Shown here piece after piece: positions 26,547 to 35,216 of a stretch of DNA of 63,242 nt; position 1 is the stretch's first letter, and each line of letters opens with the position of its first letter. The position numbers and the translations under genes are program-made. The notes under the pieces are model-generated. The model was not told where the DNA came from. It saw nothing but the letters and a program-made list of their open reading frames with translations, and did not search any database. The stretch covers positions 1 to 63,242 of the forward strand of contig CANLZY010000029.1 of assembly GCA_947495685.1 (NCBI GenBank). The letters are read 5' to 3'. The stretch is from an uncultured Tropicimonas sp. GTDB lineage: Bacteria > Pseudomonadota > Alphaproteobacteria > Rhodobacterales > Rhodobacteraceae.

Positions 26547-26768
26547 ATGAAAAAGGATCTGCATCCCGAATACCACCTCATCGACGTCAAGATGACCGAT
26601 GGGACCATCCTCCAGATGAAATCCACCTGGGGCAAGGAGGGCGACCAGCTCTCTCTGGATATCGACCCGACGGTGCACCCTGCGTGGACCGGTGGTTCGG
26701 CCAAACTGATGGACACCGGTGGACGGGTTTCCAAGTTCAAGAAAAAATACGAAGGCCTCGGCTTCTGA
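26547..26768 (+). CDS. rpmE: 50S ribosomal protein L31 (zinc-free type)
   Basis: A 73-residue protein beginning [20 protein letters not shown] and containing [25 protein letters not shown]. There is no cysteine, so this is the C-minus form without the zinc ribbon, normal for alphaproteobacteria. AAGGAGACG precedes the ATG. It is the last gene of the ribosomal cluster and is followed by a terminator. Confidence 0.96.
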   Translation: MKKDLHPEYHLIDVKMTDGTILQMKSTWGKEGDQLSLDIDPTVHPAWTGGSAKLMDTGGRVSKFKKKYEGLGF

Positions 26769-26794
26769 GCCAGAGACCAGTTGGACAGTGCAGA

Positions 26795-26824
26795 ACGCCG
26801 CTCCTTTTCGGGGCGGCGTTTTTC
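26795..26824 (+). terminator. Rho-independent terminator after rpmE
   Basis: AACGCCGC (26795-26802) pairs with GCGGCGTT (26814-26821), extended by TCC/GGG, with a TTTTC loop and a T-run. Confidence 0.85.
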
Positions 26825-26897
26825 GTTGGGGCTTGTCGACGCGCACCGGCGCGATAGGGTCGGCTGACCCCAGCCCCACGGATGACGGAGCCTCCCC

Positions 26898-27938
26898 ATG
26901 AACATCGACCTGCTCAAACGCCTTTGCGAAACGCCCGGTGTCCCCGGACACGAGGATCGCGTCCGCGCGTTGATCCTGTCTGAAATCGACGGCATGTTCG
27001 ATCACGTCGAGACGGATCCGATGGGGTCCTTGCTGTGCCGTCGGGATGCGCGCGGCGGCGGGGACACCCCGACCAGGATCATGTTGCTCTGCCACATGGA
27101 CGAGATCGGTTTCCTGGTAAGCCACATCACCAAGGAGGGTTATATCTACCTCCAGCCCGTCGGTGGCTTCGATCCGCGCAACCTGTTTTCCCGCCGGGTT
27201 CTGATCTGCACCGACAGCGGCGATCTGAAGGGCGTGATGAACCCCGCCGGACGCCCCGTGCACATTGCGTCACCCGAGGACCGCAAGAAAATCCCCGAGG
27301 TCCACGAATTCTATGTTGATACCGGCCTCGGCGAAGCGACCGCCGATCAGGTCAAGGTTGGCGACATGGTAGTGATGGACGAACCCTTCCTGCAGATGGG
27401 GGACAAGCTGGTCTCCAAGGCGCTCGACAACCGGGTCGCCTGCTGGTTGGGCATCGAGGCGCTGCGAGGGCTGGGCGAGGCAGCCAATGCCGCCGAGATC
27501 CATGTGGTCTTTACGTGTCAAGAAGAGGTTGGCCTGCGCGGCGCCCGCACGTCGGCCTATCGGGTGCAGCCCGATATCGGCATTGGCATCGACACCACGC
27601 TCGCCTGCGACACCCCCGGCGTCCCGGAACAGGATCGGACGACCGAGCAGGGCAAGGGGTTTGGCCTGCATGTGCGCGACAGTTCCTTCATCGCCGACAA
27701 GCGTCTGGTGGCAGAGTTCGACGCGCTGGCCACGGCAAAGGGTATTCCGTTCCAGCGCACCATGCTGCGCGCGGGCGGACAGGATGGCGCCGCCGCGCAG
27801 CAGGCTGCGGCCGGCGCCCGGGCGATCGGAATCGTGGTGGGCACCCGCTACATCCACACCGTGACCGAGATGATCGACCGCAACGATCTACAGGCGGCGC
27901 GCGATATCCTCGTTGCGTATCTCGATCAGGCGACCTAG
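26898..27938 (+). CDS. M42-family metalloaminopeptidase (FrvX/cellulase M-like)
   Basis: A cytoplasmic dinuclear-metal aminopeptidase of 346 residues that forms large self-compartmentalised assemblies. Likely metal ligands are His66 (LLCHMDEIG), Asp177 (KALDNRV), Glu209/Glu210 (CQEEVGLRG, catalytic base and ligand), Asp232 (GIDTTLACD) and His320 (RYIHT). GGAGCC precedes the ATG. It probably trims peptides from proteasome-like proteases. Some homologues are mis-annotated as endoglucanases. Confidence 0.92.
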   Translation: MNIDLLKRLCETPGVPGHEDRVRALILSEIDGMFDHVETDPMGSLLCRRDARGGGDTPTRIMLLCHMDEIGFLVSHITKEGYIYLQPVGGFDPRNLFSRRVLICTDSGDLKGVMNPAGRPVHIASPEDRKKIPEVHEFYVDTGLGEATADQVKVGDMVVMDEPFLQMGDKLVSKALDNRVACWLGIEALRGLGEAANAAEIHVVFTCQEEVGLRGARTSAYRVQPDIGIGIDTTLACDTPGVPEQDRTTEQGKGFGLHVRDSSFIADKRLVAEFDALATAKGIPFQRTMLRAGGQDGAAAQQAAAGARAIGIVVGTRYIHTVTEMIDRNDLQAARDILVAYLDQAT

Positions 27939-27963
27939 CGCCGGTCGCGCGGCGGCGAGGCCA

Positions 27964-28968
27964 TCAGGCGCACGCCGCCCCACCCCGTGCCGGCTTCGGC
28001 GTCGGTTTCTTTCGCTCGGCGAAAAGACGTGAAAAGGGGGCAGAGATCCGGGTTGCCCCCAATTGCACGGCCTGCGCGCCGGTACCCAGCTTGAACCGCG
28101 CCAGATCCGGCGTGATTTCGGTGTCGAACCTGTCGAGGTCCAGCGTCTTGACGCCCCGCGTCTGCAACCATTCGATGGCGGACCACAACAGCCGCCGATG
28201 AGCATCGGTGCGGCGCCCGTCGGGCCCGGTCCAGGCGATATGATAGCTGGCACCCTGACCGTGCAGCAGGAACACCATGCCCGCCACCGGAGCCCCGCCC
28301 AGATTCGCAACGAACAGACGCGCCGCGCCGGGCCCGCCAGCGCGCACCCAAGCCGGAACAAAAGCAGCCGGCAGGTTGCGATAGCCCCGCGCCCGGGATT
28401 GTCTGGCTTCGGCCTGCAACAGCCAATGGCCCGGATCGGCAGGCATCGGCACGTGACGCAGCCGCAGATCGCTTCGTTCCGACAACCCGAGGCGATAGCG
28501 CCATTTGCGATGCAATTCCGCGCGCAGTTGATCCAGCGGCTTTGCCAGATCCAGACGCGCCAGGAAACACGGGGTCACCGAAGTCAGCCAACCGCTGCCG
28601 TCCATCGGATCCTCGCCAGCGCAGCACTCTGGCGTAACGCTGACCACCCGAAAGCCGGCCCGGAGCTGTTCCAGCAAGGCGTGCAGACCGGCCCTTTGAA
28701 CGTCTGGCGCAACGTCGGGGGCCCAGACCGGCCCGCGCGACACCAGCGCGGCCTCCCCCAGAAGGGGCCAGCGCCGCAGCAATACCTGCACTGCCCCGCG
28801 CGCCGCACCGCCTTGCGGGCCGCGCAGAACCATGAAACGTGCCCGCGCGCCCAAAGACGAACAGGCGGCCCCATAAGTCGGGTGCTGCTGCAGGGGCGTG
28901 ATCGCCCCGCAGGGCAGTTCCAGGTCGGGCGTTTCGATCCAATCGGATTGCATGGCGGCATTAATCAT
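27964..28968 (-). CDS. CelD/FemAB-like GNAT acyltransferase
   Basis: A 334-residue protein with the double-GNAT arrangement of the CelD/BcsL and FemAB-like families. The recognisable half is at the C-terminus (RLFVANLGGAPVAGMVFLLHG, ASYHIAWTGPDGRRTDAHRRLLWSAIEWL, VKTLDLDRFDTE). Such enzymes transfer acyl or aminoacyl groups to polysaccharides or peptidoglycan, and the substrate is unknown. It converges on the M42 gene. The ATG at 28968 or one five codons downstream could be the start, and neither has a strong ribosome-binding site. Confidence 0.75.
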   Translation of the reverse strand: MINAAMQSDWIETPDLELPCGAITPLQQHPTYGAACSSLGARARFMVLRGPQGGAARGAVQVLLRRWPLLGEAALVSRGPVWAPDVAPDVQRAGLHALLEQLRAGFRVVSVTPECCAGEDPMDGSGWLTSVTPCFLARLDLAKPLDQLRAELHRKWRYRLGLSERSDLRLRHVPMPADPGHWLLQAEARQSRARGYRNLPAAFVPAWVRAGGPGAARLFVANLGGAPVAGMVFLLHGQGASYHIAWTGPDGRRTDAHRRLLWSAIEWLQTRGVKTLDLDRFDTEITPDLARFKLGTGAQAVQLGATRISAPFSRLFAERKKPTPKPARGGAACA

Positions 28969-28998
28969 ACCGAAACCTAAGCGATGGTTAATGACGCC

Positions 28999-29148
28999 AT
29001 GCAGACCGCTCCCACGACAGTTCATGGCGTCACCGCACCCGCCCCCCGGAAAACCCTTCGCAGCACACTCTGGTTGGCGTGCCTGCTCGCGGCTCCGACA
29101 TTTCTGGTTCTGTCCCTCGGGGAATTGCTATGGCGGTGGGTCTTCTGA
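28999..29148 (+). CDS. Possible 49-residue membrane microprotein upstream of mipZ
   Basis: ATG 28999 to TGA 29146-29148 reads MQTAPTTVHGVTAPAPRK, then a hydrophobic segment (LWLACLLAAPTFLVLSLGEL) and a short Trp-rich end. An in-frame ATG at 28984 would add five residues. The one-helix topology and the position between the divergent acyltransferase gene and mipZ are suggestive, but no ribosome-binding site is obvious and no family is recognised. Confidence 0.35.
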   Translation: MQTAPTTVHGVTAPAPRKTLRSTLWLACLLAAPTFLVLSLGELLWRWVF

Positions 29149-29310
29149 CGGCCACCACCGGCGTCGGCGACATTTCGCCTTTTCCTTTGGCGCGACGGGC
29201 AGTACAGCCTCGGTTCGCGGCAATCCGATCTACCGGTTCATGTCACGGGGTACAGCCCATTTGACAGGACACCGGCAGAAAGGCCCATAGCCGCAGAGGC
29301 TGGAGGCATC

Positions 29311-30120
29311 GTGGCGCACATCATTGTCGTCGGAAACGAAAAGGGCGGGTCAGGCAAGTCGACCACATCGATGCATGTGGCAACCGCGCTGGCGCGGATG
29401 GGCCATAGGGTCGGCACGATGGACCTCGACTTGCGGCAACAGAGCCTCGGCCGTTACATCGAGAACCGCAGCGCCTTCTGCAAGGCGAATGGCCACACGC
29501 TGGCAACCCCGTCCTACGTGAACCTGCCCGATGTCGCACCCGAAGAGGTGCCCGAAGGTCAGAACCTGTCCGACTATCGGCTGTCGTTGGCGATCCAGAT
29601 GCTTGAACCGGATTCCGACTTCATCCTGATCGATTGTCCCGGCTCCCATACCCGCCTGAGCCAGATGGCCCATTCCCTTGCCGATACGCTGATCACCCCA
29701 CTCAACGATTCCTTCGTGGATTTCGACCTTCTGGCCCGAACCCGGCCCGAGGATGGCACCATCCTCGGACCATCGGTCTATTCCGAGATGGTCTGGTCGG
29801 CCCGTCAGACCCGCGCCCGGGCCGGGCTCCCCCCGATCGACTGGATCGTGACCCGAAACCGGCTCGGCTCCCAGCAGATGCACAACAAGCGCAAGGTCGG
29901 CGAAGCCCTCGGCAAGTTGAGCAAGCGGATCGGATTTCGCGTTGCCCCGGGGTTCAGCGAACGGGTGATCTTTCGGGAATTGTTCCCACGCGGACTGACA
30001 TTGCTGGACCTGCGCGACATCGGCACGGATCGGTTGAACCTGTCCAACATCGCTGCCCGGCAAGAGGTGCGGGATCTGATCACCGTTCTGGCGCTGCCGA
30101 ACGTCAAGGTGAAATTCTAA
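29311..30120 (+). CDS. mipZ: MipZ division-plane positioning ATPase
   Basis: A ParA/MinD-superfamily ATPase of 269 residues that forms a gradient from the cell poles and inhibits FtsZ polymerisation away from midcell in alphaproteobacteria. The opening IIVVGNEKGGSGKSTTSMHV carries the deviant Walker A. MDLDLRQQSLGRYIENR and LIDCPGSHTRLSQMAHS are MipZ hallmarks. The start is GTG, with TGGAGGC upstream. It appears monocistronic, and its ParB partner is not in this window. Confidence 0.93.
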   Translation: MAHIIVVGNEKGGSGKSTTSMHVATALARMGHRVGTMDLDLRQQSLGRYIENRSAFCKANGHTLATPSYVNLPDVAPEEVPEGQNLSDYRLSLAIQMLEPDSDFILIDCPGSHTRLSQMAHSLADTLITPLNDSFVDFDLLARTRPEDGTILGPSVYSEMVWSARQTRARAGLPPIDWIVTRNRLGSQQMHNKRKVGEALGKLSKRIGFRVAPGFSERVIFRELFPRGLTLLDLRDIGTDRLNLSNIAARQEVRDLITVLALPNVKVKF

Positions 30121-30172
30121 AAAGCGTCTAGCCGCTGATGGTCGGTTCGACCCAAACCACGCAGGACCGGCT

Positions 30173-30742
30173 TCACCCCAGACGGGAAAGGCGCCTGACG
30201 AACGGATCCGCCTCCAGGCGCGCCAATGCACGACGCGACAGATCGACATCCCGCGTCCCACCATTTCCCAGTTTCAGCACCTTGTAGAGCGTGGCCGGTG
30301 TCGCGAACCGATGGTCCGGACGGCCCGCGTGCAAGGGAGTTTCCGTGGTATTTGTTCGGGATGGGCTGGGCTTTGCCTGTGTGTGGCGCCGCAGAATCGG
30401 GGTTTCCATGGCATTGGCGACCGGGGAGGCCCCTGCCGGGGTCAGGACAATCTTCAGGATTTCCGCCCCTTGTGATCCGTCGGTCGTTTCAGGGACGTAG
30501 GGAGCAATCCTGACACAGGCTTTCTTGAGGGCGTCCTGCTCCCGGGCTTGACGGACCTGACAGCGAAACAGCATCACCACCCCCACAAGCGCCAGAACGG
30601 CTCCCGCTGTTCCCGGTACGGCGGCGAAATCAGGAAACCGGTTCTGCACGATCTCGATCGAGCAACAACAGGCGGCGCCAAGTCCGATCATCGGGATTGC
30701 GGCCGTGCGGCCCGCGCATCTATTGGTCTGTACGATCTCCAC
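30173..30742 (-). CDS. Hypothetical membrane protein
   Basis: A 189-residue protein starting at a GTG with GGGAG seven bases upstream. The N-terminal third has two hydrophobic segments (AAIPMIGLGAACCCS and VPGTAGAVLALVGVVMLF). The remainder is soluble and basic, ending TLYKVLKLGNGGTRDVDLSRRALARLEADPFVRRL. No family is recognised. The normal codon bias and clean ribosome-binding site argue that it is real. It converges on mipZ. Confidence 0.6.
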   Translation of the reverse strand: MEIVQTNRCAGRTAAIPMIGLGAACCCSIEIVQNRFPDFAAVPGTAGAVLALVGVVMLFRCQVRQAREQDALKKACVRIAPYVPETTDGSQGAEILKIVLTPAGASPVANAMETPILRRHTQAKPSPSRTNTTETPLHAGRPDHRFATPATLYKVLKLGNGGTRDVDLSRRALARLEADPFVRRLSRLG

Positions 30743-30851
30743 GACAGGTCTCCCGTTGTCGCCCCTACGGAAACGCTAGCGAGAGAGTCGGGCCGGTTTG
30801 TGGCGATCGTCTGAAGGTTTTGGGCCGCTCTTGTCTTGTTTGCGATGGATG

Positions 30852-31865
30852 TCAGGCCAGTGGCTCGATCGGATTGGGCAACTTGGCAACCTCTATGGCC
30901 TGCATGGGTGGCAGGTCTGGGTGCTCGATTGCGCGGATCGCGGCCTCGGCAAGGAATTGTCCGGCTGCCACCACATCTTCGATCACGCTCAGGATCTGCG
31001 GACGGAAGATCCCCAGAAACGGGATCGCCTCCTTGGCGAACACGTCGACGTCCTCGCCAAGAGCGCACCCGAATGCTTCCAGTGCGGCAACCGAGGAAAT
31101 CGCAGCAGTTGTCGACGGGCACACGATCCCGTCCACTGCGCCCCCGGTGCGCAAGCGGGCCGAAAGGCAGGACCGGATTTCGGGGTTGGTTCCGTCACTG
31201 TTGCAGCCGTCGAGAATCTCGAATTGCGCGCCGCCCGCGTTTAGGGCTCCCCGCAGTCCGTCGATCATATGCCTCGTATAGCTTTGATCCAAGGGCGGAG
31301 CGACCAGAAGCACGTTCCGCCGCCCCCGCTCTGTCAGCCGCTTTCCGGCGATAGCCCCGAAGGCTCCATTGTCGAAATCGAAATACGGGTGATCGCGGCA
31401 CCAGTCCGTGCGCCCATAGGTGGCGAACGGAAATCCTCGTTCCATCATATAGGCAACGCGCGGATCTTCGGGTTCGATCTGGTTGATGATGATCGCATCC
31501 GCCGAACCTGTCTCGACCACATAGCGGATCGAGTCCATGCGGTCCTCACCCGACGAAAAGGGCGTGACGATCATGTGATAGCCCGTGCCCCGCAAGGCCT
31601 GGGCAATCGAGGCAATCAACCGACCGGTGTGGTCGGTGACATCGTGATCGGTCGCCAGCACCAGCGAGATGACATTGGTCTTTCCGGTCCGCAACCGCAC
31701 ACCGGCCCGATTCGGCACATAGCCGATGTCGGCGGCGATCTGACGGACCTTGCGCTTGGTCTCCGCACCGATATCCGGAGCATTCTTGAGCGCCCGCGAG
31801 ACCGTCGGCACGGCAAAACCGCTCAATTCCGAGATCGTTTTCAGTGTGGGCCGTTTGGGCGTCAT
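30852..31865 (-). CDS. LacI-family repressor of the sugar operon
   Basis: A 337-residue regulator. The N-terminal HTH reads TLKTISELSGFAVPTVSRALKNAPDIG, followed by a type-1 periplasmic-binding-like effector domain (NVISLVLATDHDVTDHTGRLIASIAQALRG). It is divergent from the binding-protein gene of the ABC importer, and two CG-centred LacI-type palindromes lie in the 179-base gap. The obvious role is sugar-responsive repression of the downstream importer/glycosidase operon. The effector is probably an oligosaccharide or its product and cannot be read from sequence. Confidence 0.92.
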   Translation of the reverse strand: MTPKRPTLKTISELSGFAVPTVSRALKNAPDIGAETKRKVRQIAADIGYVPNRAGVRLRTGKTNVISLVLATDHDVTDHTGRLIASIAQALRGTGYHMIVTPFSSGEDRMDSIRYVVETGSADAIIINQIEPEDPRVAYMMERGFPFATYGRTDWCRDHPYFDFDNGAFGAIAGKRLTERGRRNVLLVAPPLDQSYTRHMIDGLRGALNAGGAQFEILDGCNSDGTNPEIRSCLSARLRTGGAVDGIVCPSTTAAISSVAALEAFGCALGEDVDVFAKEAIPFLGIFRPQILSVIEDVVAAGQFLAEAAIRAIEHPDLPPMQAIEVAKLPNPIEPLA

Positions 31866-31992
31866 TGCGTTTCAATGCCTTTCAATGCCACGCTACATGG
31901 CCCTTTCAGGGCGCTATCATCCCCGCCTGGGCGCGTCCAGTTGCCGCCGAAAACATCAGTCTTCCCCGGAACAAGACCCTTGATTTGAAAAA

Positions 31993-32027
31993 CTACATCG
32001 TTTTAGCTTCTCTCTACAACGATTTAG
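31993..32027. promoter_or_regulatory. Tandem LacI-type operators before the sugar operon
   Basis: CTACATCGTTTTAG (31993-32006) and CTACAACGATTTAG (32014-32027) match at 12 of 14 positions. Each is a near-palindrome centred on CG, the hallmark of LacI-family sites. Their centres are 21 bp apart, two helical turns, and they end 17 bases before the binding-protein start. Confidence 0.7.
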
Positions 32028-32044
32028 TTCCAGGGAGGATAATC

Positions 32045-33277
32045 GTGAAAACCATCACCGGAATTCTGGCCGCGACCGCGCTAACCGGCGTCGGCGCCGC
32101 CAACGCCGCCGATCTTGAAGTCACGCATTGGTGGACGTCGGGGGGCGAGGCCGCCGCCGTGGCAGAGCTTGCCAAGGCATTTGACAACGGCACCGACCAT
32201 ACCTGGGTCGATGGGGCGATCGCCGGGTCGGGGGGCACCGCACGCCCGATCATCGTCAGCCGCATCCTTGGTGGCGACCCGATGGGCGCGACACAGCTGA
32301 ACCACGGTCGCCAGGCCGAGGAGTTGATCCAGGCCGGGCTGTTGATGGACCTGACCGACATCGCGGAGGCCGAAGGTTGGAAGGACGTGGTGCACCCGAG
32401 TTCGTTGCTCGATGCCTGCACGTTTGAGGGCAAGATCTACTGCGCCCCTGTGAACATACACTCCTGGCAGTGGATGTGGCTGAGCCACAAGGCGTTTGCC
32501 GACGCTGGCGTGGACGTGCCGCAGAACTGGGGCGAATTCGTCGCTGCCAGAGATGCGCTGGAGGCCGCCGGCAAGGTGCCGCTGGCGATGGGCGGCCAGC
32601 CCTGGCAACAGAACGGCGCCTTCGGCGTGATGACCGTGGCGCTTGGCGGGCTGGACCTGTGGAAGCAGATCAATGTCGACAAGAACGCTGACGCCGCAGG
32701 TGGTCCCGAGATGGCCAAGGTATTCGAAGCGGCTGCCGTGGCCCGCGAGATGGCCAAGAACAGCAAGGTTCAGGACTGGAACCAGGCAACCAACATGGTC
32801 ATCACCGGCGAGGCCGGCGCGCAGATCATGGGCGACTGGGCCCAGGGCGAGTTCCAGGTGGCCGGACAGACCGCCGGCGAGGACTACACCTGCCTGCCGG
32901 GTCTGGGCGAAACCCAGATCCTCGACACCGGGGGCGACGCTTTCTACTTCCCGGTGAACAAGGATGCGGACGTGACTGCCGGCCAGAAGGAACTGGCCGC
33001 GCTGCTGCTCTCCAAGGAGGTTCAAGTCGCCTTCAACCTCGCCAAGGGCTCGCTGCCCGTACGCGGCGACGTCGATCTGGCCGCGGCCAACGATTGCATG
33101 AAAAAAGGTCTCAAGATCCTTGCCGATGGCAACATCATGCCCTCGGGTGACATGCACCTGACGCCGGACACCACCAGTCAGATCAACGACCTGATGACCG
33201 AATTCTTCGCCGACCCGTCCTATTCACCGGAAGATGCGCAGAAGTCCTACGCCAAGATCATCAAGACCGCTGACTGA
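32045..33277 (+). CDS. Sugar ABC transporter substrate-binding protein (glucose/mannose type)
   Basis: A periplasmic receptor of 410 residues. A signal peptide (MKTITGILAATALTGVGAANA) is followed by DLEVTHWWTSGGEAAAVAEL, the start typical of the GtsA-like glucose/mannose binding proteins in extracellular solute-binding family 1. The GTG at 32045 is chosen because GGAGG lies six bases upstream and it begins the signal peptide. An in-frame extension upstream would run through the operators. It delivers sugar to the two permeases encoded next. A GC-rich stem-loop follows the gene. Confidence 0.92.
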   Translation: MKTITGILAATALTGVGAANAADLEVTHWWTSGGEAAAVAELAKAFDNGTDHTWVDGAIAGSGGTARPIIVSRILGGDPMGATQLNHGRQAEELIQAGLLMDLTDIAEAEGWKDVVHPSSLLDACTFEGKIYCAPVNIHSWQWMWLSHKAFADAGVDVPQNWGEFVAARDALEAAGKVPLAMGGQPWQQNGAFGVMTVALGGLDLWKQINVDKNADAAGGPEMAKVFEAAAVAREMAKNSKVQDWNQATNMVITGEAGAQIMGDWAQGEFQVAGQTAGEDYTCLPGLGETQILDTGGDAFYFPVNKDADVTAGQKELAALLLSKEVQVAFNLAKGSLPVRGDVDLAAANDCMKKGLKILADGNIMPSGDMHLTPDTTSQINDLMTEFFADPSYSPEDAQKSYAKIIKTAD

Positions 33278-33286
33278 CCCATTCCC

Positions 33287-33322
33287 CCCGGCCCCACGGT
33301 CTTCTTGACCCAGGGGGCCGGG
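33287..33322 (+). other. Intercistronic GC stem-loop after the binding-protein gene
   Basis: CCCGGCCCC (33287-33295) pairs with GGGGCCGGG (33314-33322) across an 18-base loop, with no long T-run. Such hairpins between a binding-protein gene and the permease genes commonly protect or partly terminate the upstream message. Confidence 0.55.
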
Positions 33323-33372
33323 CCCTTTCCCTGCTTCATTCGCGTGGCCGGCACACCGGTCGGGAGGACCCC

Positions 33373-34299
33373 ATGAGCACAACAGACGCGCCCCCTGTCC
33401 GGGCGGGGGAAGGTAACCGTCCGCCCAACCGGCTGTTCAAGAACCTGACCGCCAAGATCGCGGCGATCCCGATGGTGTTGACCGCAATGGTCATCTTCGT
33501 CGGCTGCACGGTCTGGACGGTGGTCCATTCCTTCACCAATTCCCGGTTGCTGCCGAAACTGGATTTTGTCGGGCTAGCCCAGTACGACCGCCTCTGGGGC
33601 ACGCGCCGCTGGTTGATTTCGATCGAGAACCTCGCGGTCTACGGCATCTGTTCGCTGATATTCACACTGGTCATCGGCTTCACGCTTGCCGCCCTTCTTG
33701 ACCGAAAGGTACGTTTCGAAGGCGTGTTCCGCACCATCTACCTTTATCCCTTCGCGCTCAGCTTCATCGTCACCGGCCTTGTCTGGCAATGGATCCTGAA
33801 CCCGGATTTCGGCGTTCAGAACATTGTTCGCAAGCTCGGTTGGGAGAGCTTCGAGTTCGACCCGCTCTACAACCCCGATATCGTCATCTACGGCATCCTG
33901 ATTGCCGGGCTGTGGCAGGGTACCGGGCTGATCATGGTGATCATGCTCGCCGGGTTGCGTGGCATCGATGAAGACATCTGGAAGGCCTGCCGCGTCGATG
34001 GCATCCCGATCTGGAAAACCTATGTCGTTGTCATCATCCCGATGATGCGCCCGGTCTTCATCACCGCGCTGGTGCTCATCACGTCCGGTATCGTCAAGGT
34101 TTACGACCTCGTGGTCGCCCAGACATCCGGCGGGCCGGGCATCGCCTCGGAAGTGCCCGCCAAATATGTCTATGACACCATGTTCGAGGGTCAGAACCTC
34201 GCGCAGGGCTTCGCGGCTTCCACAATGATGCTGCTGACCGTGGTCATCATCCTGATCCCCTGGGCCTATCTCGAATTCGGAGGCAAGAAGCATGGCTGA
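33373..34299 (+). CDS. Sugar ABC transporter permease 1 (MalF-like)
   Basis: An inner-membrane protein of 308 residues with about six helices. The cytoplasmic EAA loop that docks with the ATPase reads EDIWKACRVDGIPIWKTYVVVIIPMM. The N-terminal cytoplasmic tail is followed by IPMVLTAMVIFVGCTVWTV. GGGAGGACC precedes the ATG. It overlaps the second permease by 8 bases, as usual for heterodimeric CUT1 importers. Confidence 0.93.
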   Translation: MSTTDAPPVRAGEGNRPPNRLFKNLTAKIAAIPMVLTAMVIFVGCTVWTVVHSFTNSRLLPKLDFVGLAQYDRLWGTRRWLISIENLAVYGICSLIFTLVIGFTLAALLDRKVRFEGVFRTIYLYPFALSFIVTGLVWQWILNPDFGVQNIVRKLGWESFEFDPLYNPDIVIYGILIAGLWQGTGLIMVIMLAGLRGIDEDIWKACRVDGIPIWKTYVVVIIPMMRPVFITALVLITSGIVKVYDLVVAQTSGGPGIASEVPAKYVYDTMFEGQNLAQGFAASTMMLLTVVIILIPWAYLEFGGKKHG

Positions 34300-35212
34300 T
34301 GCGAGTATGACCGTCCCCGCCACCGGCCTTGCCGACGGCCCCCGCGGCCCCAAGCCCAGGCGCGCTTTCTCACGCGGAAACATCTTCCTCTATGGCACCC
34401 TCGGCCTCGTGGCGATCTACTACATGATCCCTCTTTGGGTCATGGTGATGACCTCGCTCAAGGGCATGCCCGAGATCCGCATGGGCAACATCTTTGCGCC
34501 ACCGCTGGAAATCACCTTCGAGCCCTGGGTCAAGGCCTGGTCTGAGGCCTGCACCGGCGTGAACTGTGACGGGCTCAGCCGCGGTTTCTGGAACTCGGTG
34601 CAGATCCTGATCCCCTCCGTCGTGCTCTCCATCGCCGTTGCCTCGGTCAACGGCTACGCGCTGTCCAACTGGAAGTTCAAGGGATCGGAGGTCTTCTTCA
34701 CCATCCTGATCCTTGGTGCCTTCATCCCGTACCAGGTGATGATCTACCCGATCGTGATCATCCTGCGCGAGATCGGTATCATGTCGTCGCTGGCCGGCCT
34801 GGTCCTCGTACACACGATCTTCGGCATGCCGATCCTGACATTGCTGTTCCGCAATTACTTCGCCTCCGTCCCGGAGGAACTGTTCAAGGCCGCGCGCGTC
34901 GATGGTGCCGGGTTCTGGGGGATCTATTTCCGCATCATGTTGCCGATGGCGTTGCCGATCTTCGTTGTCGCGATGATCCTTCAGGTCACCGGCATCTGGA
35001 ACGATTTCCTGTTCGGCGTGATCTACACCAAGCCGGAGATCTACCCGATGACAGTACAGCTCAACAACATCGTCAACTCGGTGCAGGGCGTGAAGGAATA
35101 CAACGTCAACATGGCGGCGACACTGCTCACCGGTCTCGTGCCGCTCACCATCTATTTCGTCTCCGGCAAACTGTTCGTGCGCGGCATCGCTGCCGGCGCC
35201 GTGAAGGGGTAA
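34292..35212 (+). CDS. Sugar ABC transporter permease 2 (MalG-like)
   Basis: A 306-residue partner permease with six helices. The EAA loop is EELFKAARVDGAGFWGIYFRIMLPMALP, and the C-terminus ends SGKLFVRGIAAGAVKG, characteristic of the MalG side. It pairs with permease 1 to form the translocation pore and with the ATPase encoded 4 bases downstream. Confidence 0.93.
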   Translation: MADASMTVPATGLADGPRGPKPRRAFSRGNIFLYGTLGLVAIYYMIPLWVMVMTSLKGMPEIRMGNIFAPPLEITFEPWVKAWSEACTGVNCDGLSRGFWNSVQILIPSVVLSIAVASVNGYALSNWKFKGSEVFFTILILGAFIPYQVMIYPIVIILREIGIMSSLAGLVLVHTIFGMPILTLLFRNYFASVPEELFKAARVDGAGFWGIYFRIMLPMALPIFVVAMILQVTGIWNDFLFGVIYTKPEIYPMTVQLNNIVNSVQGVKEYNVNMAATLLTGLVPLTIYFVSGKLFVRGIAAGAVKG

Positions 35213-35216
35213 AACG

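Noticed and set aside
25767-27263. A 498-residue minus-strand open frame across rplS, rpmE and the M42 gene
   Set aside because: It is a shadow of ribosomal genes. Only its last part covers the non-coding gap, and it shows no recognisable domain there.
31844-32044. A 67-residue upstream extension of the sugar-binding protein frame
   Set aside because: It would place the operators inside the coding region and hide the signal peptide, and the GTG at 32045 has a strong GGAGG site.
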